A stretch of 64,000 nucleotides of DNA from Vanilla planifolia (Eukaryota > Streptophyta > Magnoliopsida > Asparagales > Orchidaceae). Of the stretch, positions 52,260 through 64,000 are shown one piece after another. Position numbers and translations under genes: made by a program. Where the stretch lies: positions 24,029,630-24,093,629 of the forward strand of contig CM043874.1 of NCBI GenBank assembly GCA_023846275.1, written 5' to 3'. The notes under the pieces are model-generated. The model was not told the origin of the DNA. It saw only the letters and a list, made by a program, of their open reading frames with translations, and did not search any database. Positions within the stretch are counted from its first letter, which is position 1; each line of letters opens with the position of its first letter.

Positions 52260-52930
52260 GGCTAGCTAAGACCACTTAATCTCTCTTCTTGATTGAACAA
52301 AATCAATCTTTGATAATGTCATCACCTAATCAAAATGCTCATTTGATGAGAACATTGATTTAATAGTCTATTTTTTGAATAAAAAAAGGCATTCAAATAA
52401 GATTTTTGCATGAAAGAGTGAGTTGCCAACATCTAAGCTTTAAATAGGTGGTAGAGAAGACATCTTTTCTGGCCTAGGTATGAACAAATAAGAAAAGAGC
52501 TTATAAAACTTCTCAAATGTCACTTATAATGAGGAAAAAAAGAAGTAGTTGAAGTGCGGTTTAATAACAGGGTGAATAAAAATTTTGGTTTTTTTAGAAA
52601 ATATTTTAAAAAATATTTTAAAGCATTTTTAATAAGTTTGAGCAAATCTCTAAAAGTAATTTTATGTAAATTATAATTTTATTTTAAAATACACTATTTT
52701 TTGATTAATAATAAAATTTTAAGAAAATTATGAAATTAAAAAATTAATAAAAATAAAATTATAAACTAAAAATTTTTATATGATTTGAATTAAAATCAAA
52801 CATACATCCACTCTTAACAAAACAAAAAAATATAAAAAAATTGACATAAACTTTTCATTAAAAGATGGGTTAGCTAAGCCTTCACAACAACAAAACAAAA
52901 TCGAGAGGCTATTACGATCGTACAAAAAAT
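52260..52930 (-). repeat. dispersed repeat family, copy B (inverted)
   Basis: Reverse complement of 61041-61718, with very few differences in the best stretch (about 3 in 70 bases around 52861-52930). It starts GGCTAGCTAAGACC at 52260 and ends near TACAAAAAA at 52930. No open frame continues through it. Confidence 0.85.
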
Positions 52931-53433
52931 ATTTGTATTACTTTTTTTTACTTGTTTTGTTGCTTCACAACAAACATCAGTGCTACAAAAAAATTTGAAA
53001 AGCTAATGAACCTTTTGTAAAAAAATGTATAATAGCCATTAAGTTGGAGAAAGGATTTTTTTCTATGAGAATATTTGAGGTTACTTGGATTTTTCAAGAT
53101 TAAACATTGTAAATATTTGAGCATTTGAGTTGAATGAATTTGGTTCTTGACTTGTGTATTTTAAGGAAACAAATCTCATTTGATACCTTGGTATATAACT
53201 TGAGTTGATCGAAATTACTTTAAGAAAGTAAAAGGTTTCTATCGAAACTATATCTTTTAGTTTAATTTTATTTAACTCAAGAATAGTTATGATGTTGAAT
53301 TAACTTGAGTTATTCATTTAGATTGAGTTAAATTTGCATAATTAAGCCCCCTCTTATGGAACTCATGCTTTTTAATCCAAACACTCATCATTTACAAAAC
53401 TTTTTCTCTTCCTCAATGGCCACGCCATCTCTC

Positions 53434-53451
53434 TTTTTTTTTTTTTTTTTT
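53434..53451. repeat. poly-T run
   Basis: Eighteen T in a row. A second run of similar length is at 53923-53940. Confidence 0.9.
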
Positions 53452-56400
53452 GTTGACATTTTCCAACCCTTACGGTCACTACTCATTCATTTTCATCAAT
53501 ACTTTTTAGAAATAAAATAAAAATTATGTTTTATTTAGAACTTAAGTATCTTATTATGTTTTTCTTTTTAAAAAGTTTTACCCATCATCCAATTTTCATT
53601 TTTTTTAGTATTATTTAGATTTTTTAAATATTTTTTTCTAAACTAAAAGATTTTTATAATAATTATTTTATTATTTTCCTTTAAAATTTTTTAAATAGTT
53701 ATTTCATAAACTTGACTATCCCTTCAAATGCCTCGAAAATTTTATATTAAACTTCTTTATAAACTCTACATCCCATTCTACATTTATAATTTTTTAATCT
53801 ATTTAATATTTTTAATTATTTCATAAATATCCAAATTTTTATTTCTTAATTAATTATTTAATCATTTAAAACTCTAATTTTCCATTTCATAGTTTACAAA
53901 ACTTTGATTTCAACTAACTTGGTTTTTTTTTTTTTTTTTTGAGTTCTTAATAAATTATATGCTTATTTTAATAATCAGCTCACTCATTTTATGTATTATA
54001 TCCTCTTGTTGATGATGTATTGTATTTTTAAGAGAACAAATAAATTTTTAATAATTCATATAATTCAGGAATAATTATAAAAAGTATTAATTTCATACAT
54101 TTGGGATGTCACTAAGAGGAAAGCATGAGAAGACCGCAATATATCTACATCAACATTCCACTCCCATCTCCCCAAGCTCATCAAGTTAAGGAAAATATGA
54201 GAAAACCTCATGCATGAAAGAGAACATTAAAGGATACATCAAATTTCTTGGATTTTATGTTATGTTCTATGTACTTCACTCATCCTTTTCCCCCTTTATC
54301 AATTTTTGTGTCAGAGTAAAGCTATAGGATTTTTTCTCTTGCCCATTCTTTAATTAGAGAATACAATTTTAAAAAGGACACTACAAAGCACACTTCTATT
54401 ATTGATTTCTTAATAATAGAAAATGATTTACTTAAAAAAAGAAAATACATTCAAGTGATGCTTGAAAAAAAAGTTTTCAAATGCAAAACTTGATTTATTT
54501 TCACATATTTGCTCCTATACTTAAATACATACTCATGTGAACTCTTATTTAGATAGAAATTCATTAATACACATCACGCTAGTAGTTGGACTAACACATT
54601 ATTGTCACATGATCATGTTAAATCATATCCTTAGGGTAGAATATATTTTAAAACACAATACATATGCTATGCACAATGATAATTTGTTTGCACATTCTTA
54701 AAGATGGATAAATAGTGTATTTTTCTTTCTTGAATATTCACTTTGTCATGATGCATTAGTCAAGCTATCATTATTGTAACCAACTAACACATACAACTAA
54801 TGAGTTCAAAATTAAGAGAAATATCAATTATAAATATCACAAGTATGTGTGATTTCCTAAAAAAAACTAGATTTGAACCTTCACTTGTACATTTTCACAT
54901 TCTTCATATTCTAATATCTTTAACCAAAATTCATTTAAATTCATATGAAAGTGTATAGGAATGTTACCATGATAAAGTCCAATGGAGAAATGCCTTGACT
55001 TTATGAGCTTACCCCTCAAGTCACCCTTCTTGTTGTTTAATATGGTCAAAATTTTGTTTTGAAAATGTTGGAAAATTGTTTCTCTTGAAATAGTTGTAAG
55101 TTTTCTTTCAATCTTTATCTATACATATCTATAAATGTACACATATTCATTCATTTCATTTTGAATTAAGTAATAATCATTATAGCTAGCTTTGTTTTTA
55201 TAATGGTAAAAAAAACAATGAGCTTATAGGAAATAATAGATTTGAAAATATAATGGTAATAGTCATAAACCTTATAAAAGATTCAAGGTATTATGATTGT
55301 AATTCGGGTTCTCTAACAATAAACATGACTACCATACCACTATCTTCAATTTATCCATTTCATTATGCAGATTTTGAGGAAGATGAGTTAATCAAAGCCC
55401 TTTATAGTACAACATAACATTTCGATGTCAAAGAAAATCATGGTTAAAAGACTTAACTCCTAAAATATATGCACTAACCATAGATTCAAATAATTTGGTC
55501 ATTATGGTTCATTAAAAACTCTAATGAAAACTATAACATCTTGACAATCACAGTGATTAAAGGAAGATGAAATAAAAGGATTAAGATTAAAGTTTCCTTG
55601 AAAATAATGTCAGATAAAGATTGTATAAAATCAATAATAATAATTTCGAAATGTCATTCGCTTCTTTTTGAAGGCCTGTTCAAATGAGTCTTGATCAAAA
55701 CATTGAAGTTTTAAATAAAATGAAGAACTAAAAAATAAAGGTATATACATATAAGAGATCAAAACCATTTATATAGTAGTAATCAAAATGTTACATACCC
55801 TTTGCTTTAAACTTCTATTAAATTCTTCCAATGGCTATTTTTGAAACTAATAACAGTCAAAAATGTTATTAGATTAATAATAACAATATCCATTGAACGA
55901 TCAATCAAACAAATATTCAATATGGTCTTAAATTGTTTGAACTATACATTTTCTATGTAACAATCTTATAAACACACACATATATATATAGATATATCAA
56001 GTGGCTGATCATTCTTTGATTGTTCGGCCACCTTATATGAATATTCAGCCAAGAAAATGTATTTGATTTGGTAACTGGACAGTCTATATTCCCTTAGAGT
56101 GTTTAAGTATTCGAAGAAACCTAACGGAAGTGAAAGTTTTACTTTTTTTTTCTTCAATGATCTTAAGGGAAAGTTGCCAAACTAAAAGTCATTCTTGACG
56201 AAAATCAACTTGTGCAAAGAGTGGATTGCAAGATCAAATGTGCAAAATCATGGTTATATTCCTCTTTTCCCTTTAATTTTCTAGGTCTCACTCTCTTAAT
56301 CATGATGTTCACCTGCACGTTTTTGCAGCTTTGTTGGATAGATTTTTTTGTACAAACTATTGAATCTGTTTCTTTTTTATCCTCCTAACAAGTAAAAACA

Positions 56401-57059
56401 TTGGTATTATCTTTGCAAGAATTTTTTTTCCTACTTCTCCTGTAGTCCTTTGAATCGATTCAAGCTTCATCTTGTGCTATCTTCTCCTTGCTTTGCTTAA
56501 ATAGAATTGGTTTTTTAGTTCTATTAGTCAAGTATTGCTTGGGATTCCTAATGTTTCACTATTGGTTTGGTATTAATCTATGTTTTAATGCTAATATAAG
56601 TGTTATTGGTGCCTTTCATATACCTTAGAACCAAGAATTCCTTGCTATTTCATAGGTATTGATGAAGTAATCGTTATATTCTAGCTTTCCTGTTTGCTCT
56701 TGTTTGTCGTTGTGTTGTCATACTCCAAAGTATCTAAATAGGGATATAAATTAAAAATCTTAAATTTATTCATTTTTTGAAGGAACACGTGTGAAATCTT
56801 GTATATTTTTAATTTAATATCTTTCAAAGCATATCCACTTTTATGCAAAATATTCATGGTAAAAACATCTCTAAAATCTTGCTTGGATACATTTTTTCTA
56901 ATTATTAATTATCTTTGCACATTTATCAAAATTCTTGAGGATTATCTATAGATCCTTAGCTTTGCTAATAATCTCCTTTTATCTTTCCTTGTCAACTGGC
57001 ATGTCCAAGATTGGTTCAAAGATCCATAGCTTAGCTACTAATTTCGTGTTTTTTATTGT

Positions 57060-57080
57060 CTTCTTCTTCTTCTTCTTCTT
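57060..57080. repeat. CTT microsatellite
   Basis: Seven CTT units. On the minus strand it encodes a short glutamate run. Confidence 0.95.
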
Positions 57081-58869
57081 GACCAAAGTAAATTAAACCA
57101 TCAAAATATGTGTGTAGAACTAACATTCTATTGATGTGAAATACTTTGATCATTAAGCCAATCTCATGCAAAATGCACTCATATCTTTTCTTATACACAA
57201 AACTTAGAAAAAGAATCACATTACACCAATTTTTCTTGGAACATTCTATGTCATGACTCAATGTAATATGCACAAATTGACATGCTTGAGGTTGAATAAG
57301 CACAAGAGATGTGTAAACCTCAAATATGTTCACATCATAAATTGCATTGACATTGATATTTCGATTCTTGAGGTCATACCTTTCTTTATGTTCGACTTAT
57401 CTAGACTTGGAGATTTAGTTCATGCTCATCCACAGCAAATTAAACTAGATCTATTGCCTCACAATACGTAGATGCAACTTGACCAAGACATGATGAGCAA
57501 ATAAAACTACATTAGGATCCAATATACCATGATGTTCATTACTTTAATCCTCAACTTTCATAGTCTCATAGTTATGGACTCCTTAAGATAGCTATTTTTA
57601 GCCTCAACCTACTTGTGGTTCATGAGATGTATATCTTTCACACTCAATTGCATAGTTGTTTCTCATCATCCTCATCCACAACCTAACCTCCTGCAACTAC
57701 TGACTTTATTAGAAAGATTTGCTATCATATTGACTTCTACTTTAACTAGTTTTATGAGTTCCTTTGTCAAATTGAGAATCATACTAATTCTTATAAGTTG
57801 TGGAAAGACTTTGTTGGAGGATTGTCAGGCAATCAAAGTGGTTTTCTAATTCCTTATTGATTAGAGATCATATGATGTCTTGTATGATTTATTTTATATA
57901 CTTTTTTTCTATACATCAACTAGTTGAAGATATATGGTTGTATTATATTATATGTGTTTTATCAGAAGATGTTGTGATGTTGATTACATATTGGAGATGT
58001 ATTTATAGTGTGTGAAATATGATATTTATTTATAAAATATTTTACATTAATTTACTTAGATTTTCATTTAAAGATATATTGTACTTGTTGGTATTCATTT
58101 GAGATCTTTATATATTAAAATATGTAAGTTGCTTTTCTTAAGAAAGACATGAATAAAGAGAGAATAATTCAAATCATAAGTATTCTATCTCAAAGGCATT
58201 TATGCATGAATAAACCTTAGATGGAATACATATTTGTTAGAATCATATTCCAATTTTCAATATAATTTCTCACATCTTATATAAACTCTATTCTAAGGTG
58301 AGAAATGATATAATTATGAATAAGGCTTATAAATATGAACTTTGTCCTGTGAATCTATATTTCACATCCTATCTTTATATACAAAAGGAAGAGGTAATTA
58401 GAATGGTATTATAAAAAATTTTAGTGGTATAATTATATGAGCTTAAGCTTACACCTAAATAATCTTATGAGCTTTTATATTTATACTTAATAAGCCTAAT
58501 GAGCTTAAGAATTAAGTCAAATGTTACAAGTTTATAAATTCAATGGAAGCTTGAAGTTATTCATTATATGCCTAATTTTGTTAATAATTAGTTTATTAAA
58601 ATTTACTTTTTTGAAAATATGATGTTGCAAATTCTTATGAATAATGCATTCGTTTATTATTCAACAAATTTTTTGTTATAAAAAATAGGTGATTATTGAG
58701 CTTTATGGGACTAGGAAATAAAGTTTAAGTGTTCTTTTGTAACTTGCATCAAGTTTATTTTACCCCATTTCCATATTTGATAAGGTATACCAATATTTTT
58801 AAGCTAAATCAATTCCTAGAGCTACAACAAAGAAATCAAGAAAGCTAAGAGTTAAGTACAAGACAACTA

Positions 58870-59090
58870 ATAGTAGGAGACACATGATTTTTAGGTGGTT
58901 CAGCTTAACTTTAAGCCTACCCACTCCTTCATCACATCTAGGTGGAGAAATCTAAATACAAACCAAGGCTTTTTAGGGATCAGCTACATCCCTAATTTTC
59001 TCAACATTATACAACCATGAGCTCAACAAAATCTCTGACAGCTATGAACAACAAGCAATTACAAACTTACAAGGACCAAATTTGAATACT
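58870..59090. repeat. LTR-like fragment
   Basis: GATTTTTAGGTGGTTCAGC followed by AAGCCTACCCACTCC resembles the conserved ACGTGGTTCGG...CCTACGTCC stretch common in plant LTRs and leaders. No ends, primer-binding site or coding region is attached, so only the resemblance is reported. Confidence 0.35.
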
Positions 59091-60183
59091 AGCTTACTTA
59101 GTTATGAAAAAAAAATATATAATTAAAGTTATTACTAATCTAATGGATTATTAAGTCAATGATACCATATAATTTAAGAGATTATCATGAAAAATGTTGA
59201 AAGAAATCTATCTTTGAATTCTTTTTATATTTCCCTTTACTTAATGAATATTGCAATGAAGATTTTTCCCTTTTGTAGGTTGTACTCTTAGAAATTATGC
59301 AAGTTATTACAGCAATTTTGCTCTCTAAGCCTACAATATTCTTATCTTTACTTCATCGCATATTTTTTTTTATGTTTTTAAGTTTTATGTATACAATACA
59401 ATGCTTAGAACCCTCAATGAAAAGTTACAATAGCTAGTTTTGTATTTACATGTTTTAACTAGTCGTTTCAATACTTTTATTCTATTCATAATATAATATA
59501 ATTGGATCATATTATCTATTACACTTACTATGTATTTTTTGTTATACTAGCAAAGATGCTAATCACAAAACCAAGTTATGTATTATTAGTTCATGGTTGA
59601 GATTTGTGCAAATGCAATTTTGAGTATTTGATAAATGTTGGTTAAAAATTAGAACAATGATTCAAAGCTATCTTAAAGAAGATGAATAACGAGGAGCTTT
59701 ATGCTTGGTGCCTTAATTCTTGAACCATGAACTCATGATACTCTTTATGGAGTGGCTAAACCACAAGACACTGAGCTATCCTACTCAAGATCTTGGTTAG
59801 TATGTTTAATCCTTATCTTTTAAGGATTTGGCACTTATGATTATCAATTCATTTCATGCACCATGTCTTAGAAAAGCAAAAATATCATTTTACATTTTTT
59901 AAGTCAAAATCATGCATTAACTTTAAAATGATGTTTAAAAAATGTTGAGTTAAACCATGTTCTTATTGGTTGTATAATTCAATATAATACATTTATGACC
60001 TTTATTTTAGTTAAATGTGTTATGACAAAGTCAACTATTTAAGCATTACACGAGATTGATATATTCAACATACAGGTGCATACACAACTTGAATTTATGT
60101 TAAGTGCAAAAGAATTAGTCGTACAAGGCATCGACATAGTGTGGGCATTGTCCACTCACTTAGTTGAGTTCCCATTTGCATCA
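59091..60183. other. gene-less AT-rich stretch
   Basis: I see nothing gene-like or repeated here. Confidence 0.4.
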
Positions 60184-60253
60184 TGTGCATACAAAGCTTA
60201 CTACATACAAATATGTAACAGGCTTTGTATGCACAAATCATGTGCATACAAAG
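60184..60253. repeat. 13-bp word in two direct and one inverted copy
   Basis: TGTGCATACAAAG at 60184-60196 and 60241-60253, and its exact reverse complement at 60223-60235. The first and inverted copies could pair around a 26-base loop. The inverted and last copies would pair around 5 bases. A related GTGCATACACAA word is at 60076. Confidence 0.8.
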
Positions 60254-60289
60254 TGGGAATAAATATAAACTTTTTATCATGTGGTTGAA

Positions 60290-61718
60290 TTCGAATTGCA
60301 TGAGTGACTTAGTAGTTCAATTGTGCAATTTCATGATAAAATGATCATAATTTTATTCGTCTTTTAAAAAAACTTAATTGTATCCATTGTGATAATCTCA
60401 CAATTTTGCGATAGCATGGTCCATGTTTTATCGTCACATAAGATCTAAATCTAACCTTCAAATTATAATTCAGATGTAATGGTCTAAATCAAATTCTAAT
60501 TTTTTAACAGTACTTATTTAATCCCAGTCATTGGATCGCTCAATTTTCGCTCAATGGTCCAAAAGCATTCCAATCAAGCGGTTCCAGTGCAATAACTCTA
60601 GCTATTATTTCAAGTAGTTGGGATTTTTATATTTATTAATTAAAAATGAAAGGAAAGTTTTCTACTTAAAATAGCAAAGACTAATTGGTCAGTTTGATAA
60701 GTGCTTTTAGTTAGTTAGGAAATATCAATAAATAAGAAACTTTATGAACAAAATTGATTGATAAAATTTTTGATAAAATCATGGTTAAATTGGAAGAAAT
60801 TTTCGAGTCCTTCAAACCATAAGCATATAGTGTTCGTCACTACATCTATTCACTGTATTATTCAGTCATCAAACTCGGAGTTCCTCTTTCCTTAAATTAG
60901 TTAAGTTCTTAATTTTCATTATTCCTAATTGATTTAATTAAAATACTTATGTCTCATGAAGTGTTTCATCAACATGAGATTTTTGTTTAAATTAATTTTA
61001 ATTTTGTCTTGTCGAATTATTTTCTTTTGTTGCTAAGTTTATTTTTTTTGTATGGTCGTAATAGCCTCTCGATTTTGTTTTGTCGTTGTGAAGGCTTAGC
61101 TAACCCATCTTTTAATGAAAAGTTTATATGAATTGTGTTATATTTTTTTTTTTTTTGTTTTTCTTAAGAGTAGATGTAGGCTTGATTTTAGTTCAAATCA
61201 TATAAAAATCGTTAGTGTATAATTTTATTTTTATTAATTTTTTTTATTTCATAATTTTCTTAAAATTTTACTATTAATCAAAAAATAATGTATTTTAAAA
61301 TAAAATTATAATTTATATAAAATTACTTTTAGAGATTTGCTCAAACTTATTAAAAATACTTTAAAATACTTTTTAAAATATTTTCTAAAAAACCAAAATT
61401 TTTATTCACCCTCTTATTAAACCGCACTTCAACCACTTCTTTTTTTCCTCATTATAAGAGACATTTGAGAAGTTTTATAAACTATTTCCTTATTTGTTCA
61501 TACCTAGGCCAAAAAATATGTCTTCTCTACCATTTAAAGCTTAGATGTTGGCAACTCACTCTTTCATACACAAATCTTATTTGAATGCCTTTTTTTGATT
61601 CAAAAAATAGACTATTAAATCAATGTTTTCATCAAATGAGCATTTTGATTAGGTGATGACATTATCAAAGATTGATTTTGTTCAATCAAGAAGAGAGATT
61701 AAGTGGTCTTAGCTAGCC
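60290..61718 (+). repeat. dispersed repeat family, copy C
   Basis: Its left 1.1 kb matches copy A (3360-4420) in the same orientation but is diverged. Its right 680 bp (61041-61718) matches copy B inverted and is close. Copies A and B therefore cover different but overlapping parts of one longer unit. It ends exactly where the OPT intron duplicate begins. Confidence 0.75.
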
Positions 61719-62435
61719 GTTATACCAAATGAGGCCCAATATATACTTATGTAAATTCTCAGTAACACTAAAAATTAAGCCCTTATTAAGAGTCATATTA
61801 GTCTTATATTATGGATTTACCATTATAATCAACTCCAAAAATAAGACAAAACTAAATTTAACTTGTATTAAATATTGTATACAAAGGTTTTAATATTATA
61901 CTTAACTTATAATTAGAACAAAGCTAAATAAAAATTATCTTAAGATTTCAATAATCATATCCTTTGGTCAACAAATTAGTGGGCAATAATGTTCTAAAGC
62001 CTTTCAAAGGATGAATGTTTCTAGCAAAAACTTGTCCAATACAATGCTAGCACTTGGGGTCTCCAACAAACTCAAGAAACGACTACCTGATACAAAATCT
62101 TGAGGAAAAAATGACTATAAAAAAATGGTATTGGCAATAAAAGAATGAATTAGAAGAAAGAAAATCCTTCGAGTTCAACCAAACTTACATATTCAAAAAA
62201 GATAATAGTCTACTTTTGTGATTTAGTGTAAGAGAGACCATGATACAAACAAACTAGGTATGATGATGCAAGCAAATAATTAAAATGTTAATAAATATTA
62301 TTGAATTTCATAGAAATTCTTCTTATTTTGAAATAACTTAAAGAAAATGCACTCTTGCTCTTACAAAGATTTGCAATTAAAAAATGTTTTAATTAAGGTT
62401 TGTTAAGATCATGTCACACAACTTATTACTTATAT

Positions 62436-62499
<64 letters not shown>

Positions 62500-63910
62500 C
62501 CATAGAGCCTTTGCCATTGTAAATAATGTTATAAAGGCAAAAAAAATGATAATTATAAAAAAGTTATTCAAATCTACTTAACATCAGACATTTACTATAT
62601 GCATTACTTAGATATCCTAATGTTATCATGTAGTTTTTCATAACATAAATTGAATAAATCTACATTATAAAATAAATGTAATTTTATATATATAAATGTT
62701 TTTCACAAAGTATATTTTAGTCATTATCTAATCTAAAGCTTTCAACTATTCTTAAAGTACAACACATACAATCTTATGATGAATAATGCTAATCAATTTG
62801 AAGCTCTTCTTAAGCTTTAGTTTTGTGAGATATTAGATCCATGATGATGAATGGATGCTAGATGTTTACCTAAAGGGATTGACTTGAAAAGTGAAATTCA
62901 TGACACATTTTTTAATTCAAGCTAGTATGTACCATTAATCTCACATCAAAAGTAGAAGAAATTTTATTGGATTATATCTTTAATATGTTAAGAGTTTTTA
63001 TGCAAATAAAACCATAAGACCCATTAGACTAAAGTGGATATTAACACTTTGATTGTTTTGATCAATTTATGATAAAATGGTTCAACAATGGTAATTATTA
63101 TAGTATAATATGACTCTAGGATGTGTCATATCAAAGAAATTAGAATTGTAATATGGGGATCAATAACAAGTGATGCTATTAGCTCATTACCCAAGAGATT
63201 TTCATGATATAAAAAATAGGCTTCTAAATGGAATGAAAAAGAGCAAACATATGAAGTTTAAACTCAAAATGATAGTTATGGTTATAAGATTAAAACTTTA
63301 AAGTCAAAATATCTTTTAATAATAGAACCCTAATGTTAATTAGACTAAAGTTGAAATTATGGGTGAAGTCATTACAATTTTAGGTCTACATGGGTGAAGT
63401 GGGGCACACTTTATCTCTGTTAATGCTTCCAAACATTTTATAGTCACCTATGTATATGAAAATCTATAAGCGTACTAATTAAGTTTTTGATCCAAAACGA
63501 ATTTGTCTTATCATTGGATCAACAAAAATCTATAAAATTATAAATTTTTGTTTTATTATTTTGCAATATCATTTCATATGCTTATGTTCATCATGGATAA
63601 AAATTATGCAAGATTTAAATAGAAATTATAAAATCATAGTTTCCTACATTTTTCTTAAATTTTAGGCAATTAAATTGCATTTTAAAATCATAATGTATGG
63701 TAGTTGCTTTAAAACACTTCATTTAAATGAAATGTCAAATGAATAATGTAGGTTCATTTAGAACACATCTAATCATTAAAAAGTTGATTAAAGTCTTAAG
63801 ATCTTTTTTAAATGTTCAATTTGATAACAAATAAAAAATGAATCAAACTCATCAAAAAGAAGTTATTTTTGTTGCTATACACTAACATTTGTTTTGCTAT
63901 AAAATCATAG
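61719..63910 (+). repeat. duplicated OPT intron segment, second copy
   Basis: Colinear with 47128-49283. It includes the GAGGCCCAATATATACTTATG start, the AATGAATTAGAAGAAAGAAAAT block near 62143, the TA microsatellite, the CCATAAGACCCATTAGACTAA block near 63013 and the last-intron tail from about 63755. It is followed directly by an exon-7 start. The duplication continues past the window edge. Confidence 0.85.
62431..62498. repeat. TA/CATA microsatellite
   Basis: A few TACA units, then about 25 TA units. It is orthologous in position to the array at 47840-47882. Confidence 0.95.
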
Positions 63911-64000
63911 CTTACCAGAATAATTATAAATTCTATAATTTCATTTATTGCAACATGGCTACTTCTTGACTCAATAACAAATATTTGTGACCCAAGATAA
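63911..64000 (+). pseudogene. start of a second OPT last exon, probably disabled
   Basis: After the same CATAG acceptor context (ending 63910) the frame reads LTRIIINSIISFIATWLLL, then DSITNICDPR and a stop at 63998-64000, where the intact gene reads [13 protein letters not shown]. The stop comes 31 codons into a 207-codon exon, so this copy looks dead unless a sequence error made the stop. The rest lies outside the window, and upstream exons are not in the window. Confidence 0.8.

Larger units (their letters stand above)
52931..58869. other. gene-less AT-rich stretch with simple repeats
   Basis: No gene, RNA gene or clear element is recognised. Poly-T runs lie at 53434-53451 and 53923-53940, and a TA-rich word at 55978-55989. 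The 100-residue minus-strand frame at 57031-57333 has a coding-like piece ending in an acidic run made by the CTT microsatellite. It could be a relic of a transposon-encoded protein, but no motif is firm. Frames at 55966-56157 and 57613-58015 look like chance. Confidence 0.4.

Noticed and set aside
62389-62571. Minus-strand frame with a long IY run
   Set aside because: It is the translation of the TA microsatellite.
1-64000. tRNA, rRNA, snoRNA, CRISPR or prokaryote-type operons
   Set aside because: None seen. The only tRNA-related sequences are retroelement primer-binding sites.

Overview
This window looks like nuclear DNA of a flowering plant. It is AT-rich, carries one intron-containing gene of a plant-type oligopeptide transporter (OPT), and is otherwise packed with decayed Ty1/copia and Ty3/gypsy retroelements, some nested in one another. 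The genus cannot be told from the sequence.

Layout. 1-3350: old SIRE-like copia fossil with a probable 3' LTR. 3360-4420: copy A of a dispersed repeat. 4421-6804: AT-rich, no gene. 6805-23998: a young, GC-richer Ty3-type array made of four 3133-bp LTRs alternating with three 1554-bp internal regions, exact period 4687 bp, bounded by one 5-bp target duplication. It sits inside an LTR of a much older gypsy element whose remaining parts run from 23999 to 29964. 29965-34400: no gene seen. 34400-38820: second SIRE-like copia fossil. 38830-41990: a gypsy reverse-transcriptase fossil split by about 2.3 kb that carries a broken copy of the last OPT exon. 43453-49907: the only gene that looks functional, a seven-exon OPT gene coding for 728 residues, whose last intron (3.6 kb) is full of repeats. 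50400-52930: decayed minus-strand repeat material. 52931-60183: AT-rich with no recognisable gene. 60290-61718: copy C of the dispersed repeat. 61719-64000: a second copy of the OPT last intron plus the start of its last exon, running off the window.

Main points. (1) The tandem LTR array records its own history. LTR3 joins a 5' part like LTR4 to a 3' part like LTR1, which is what unequal crossing-over between the two LTRs of one insertion should leave. (2) The last intron and exon of the OPT gene occur three times in the window, once intact and twice broken, so this locus has been duplicated and then invaded by repeats. I found no convincing RNA gene, no CRISPR array and no prokaryote-type feature. 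All identities and counts are by eye.
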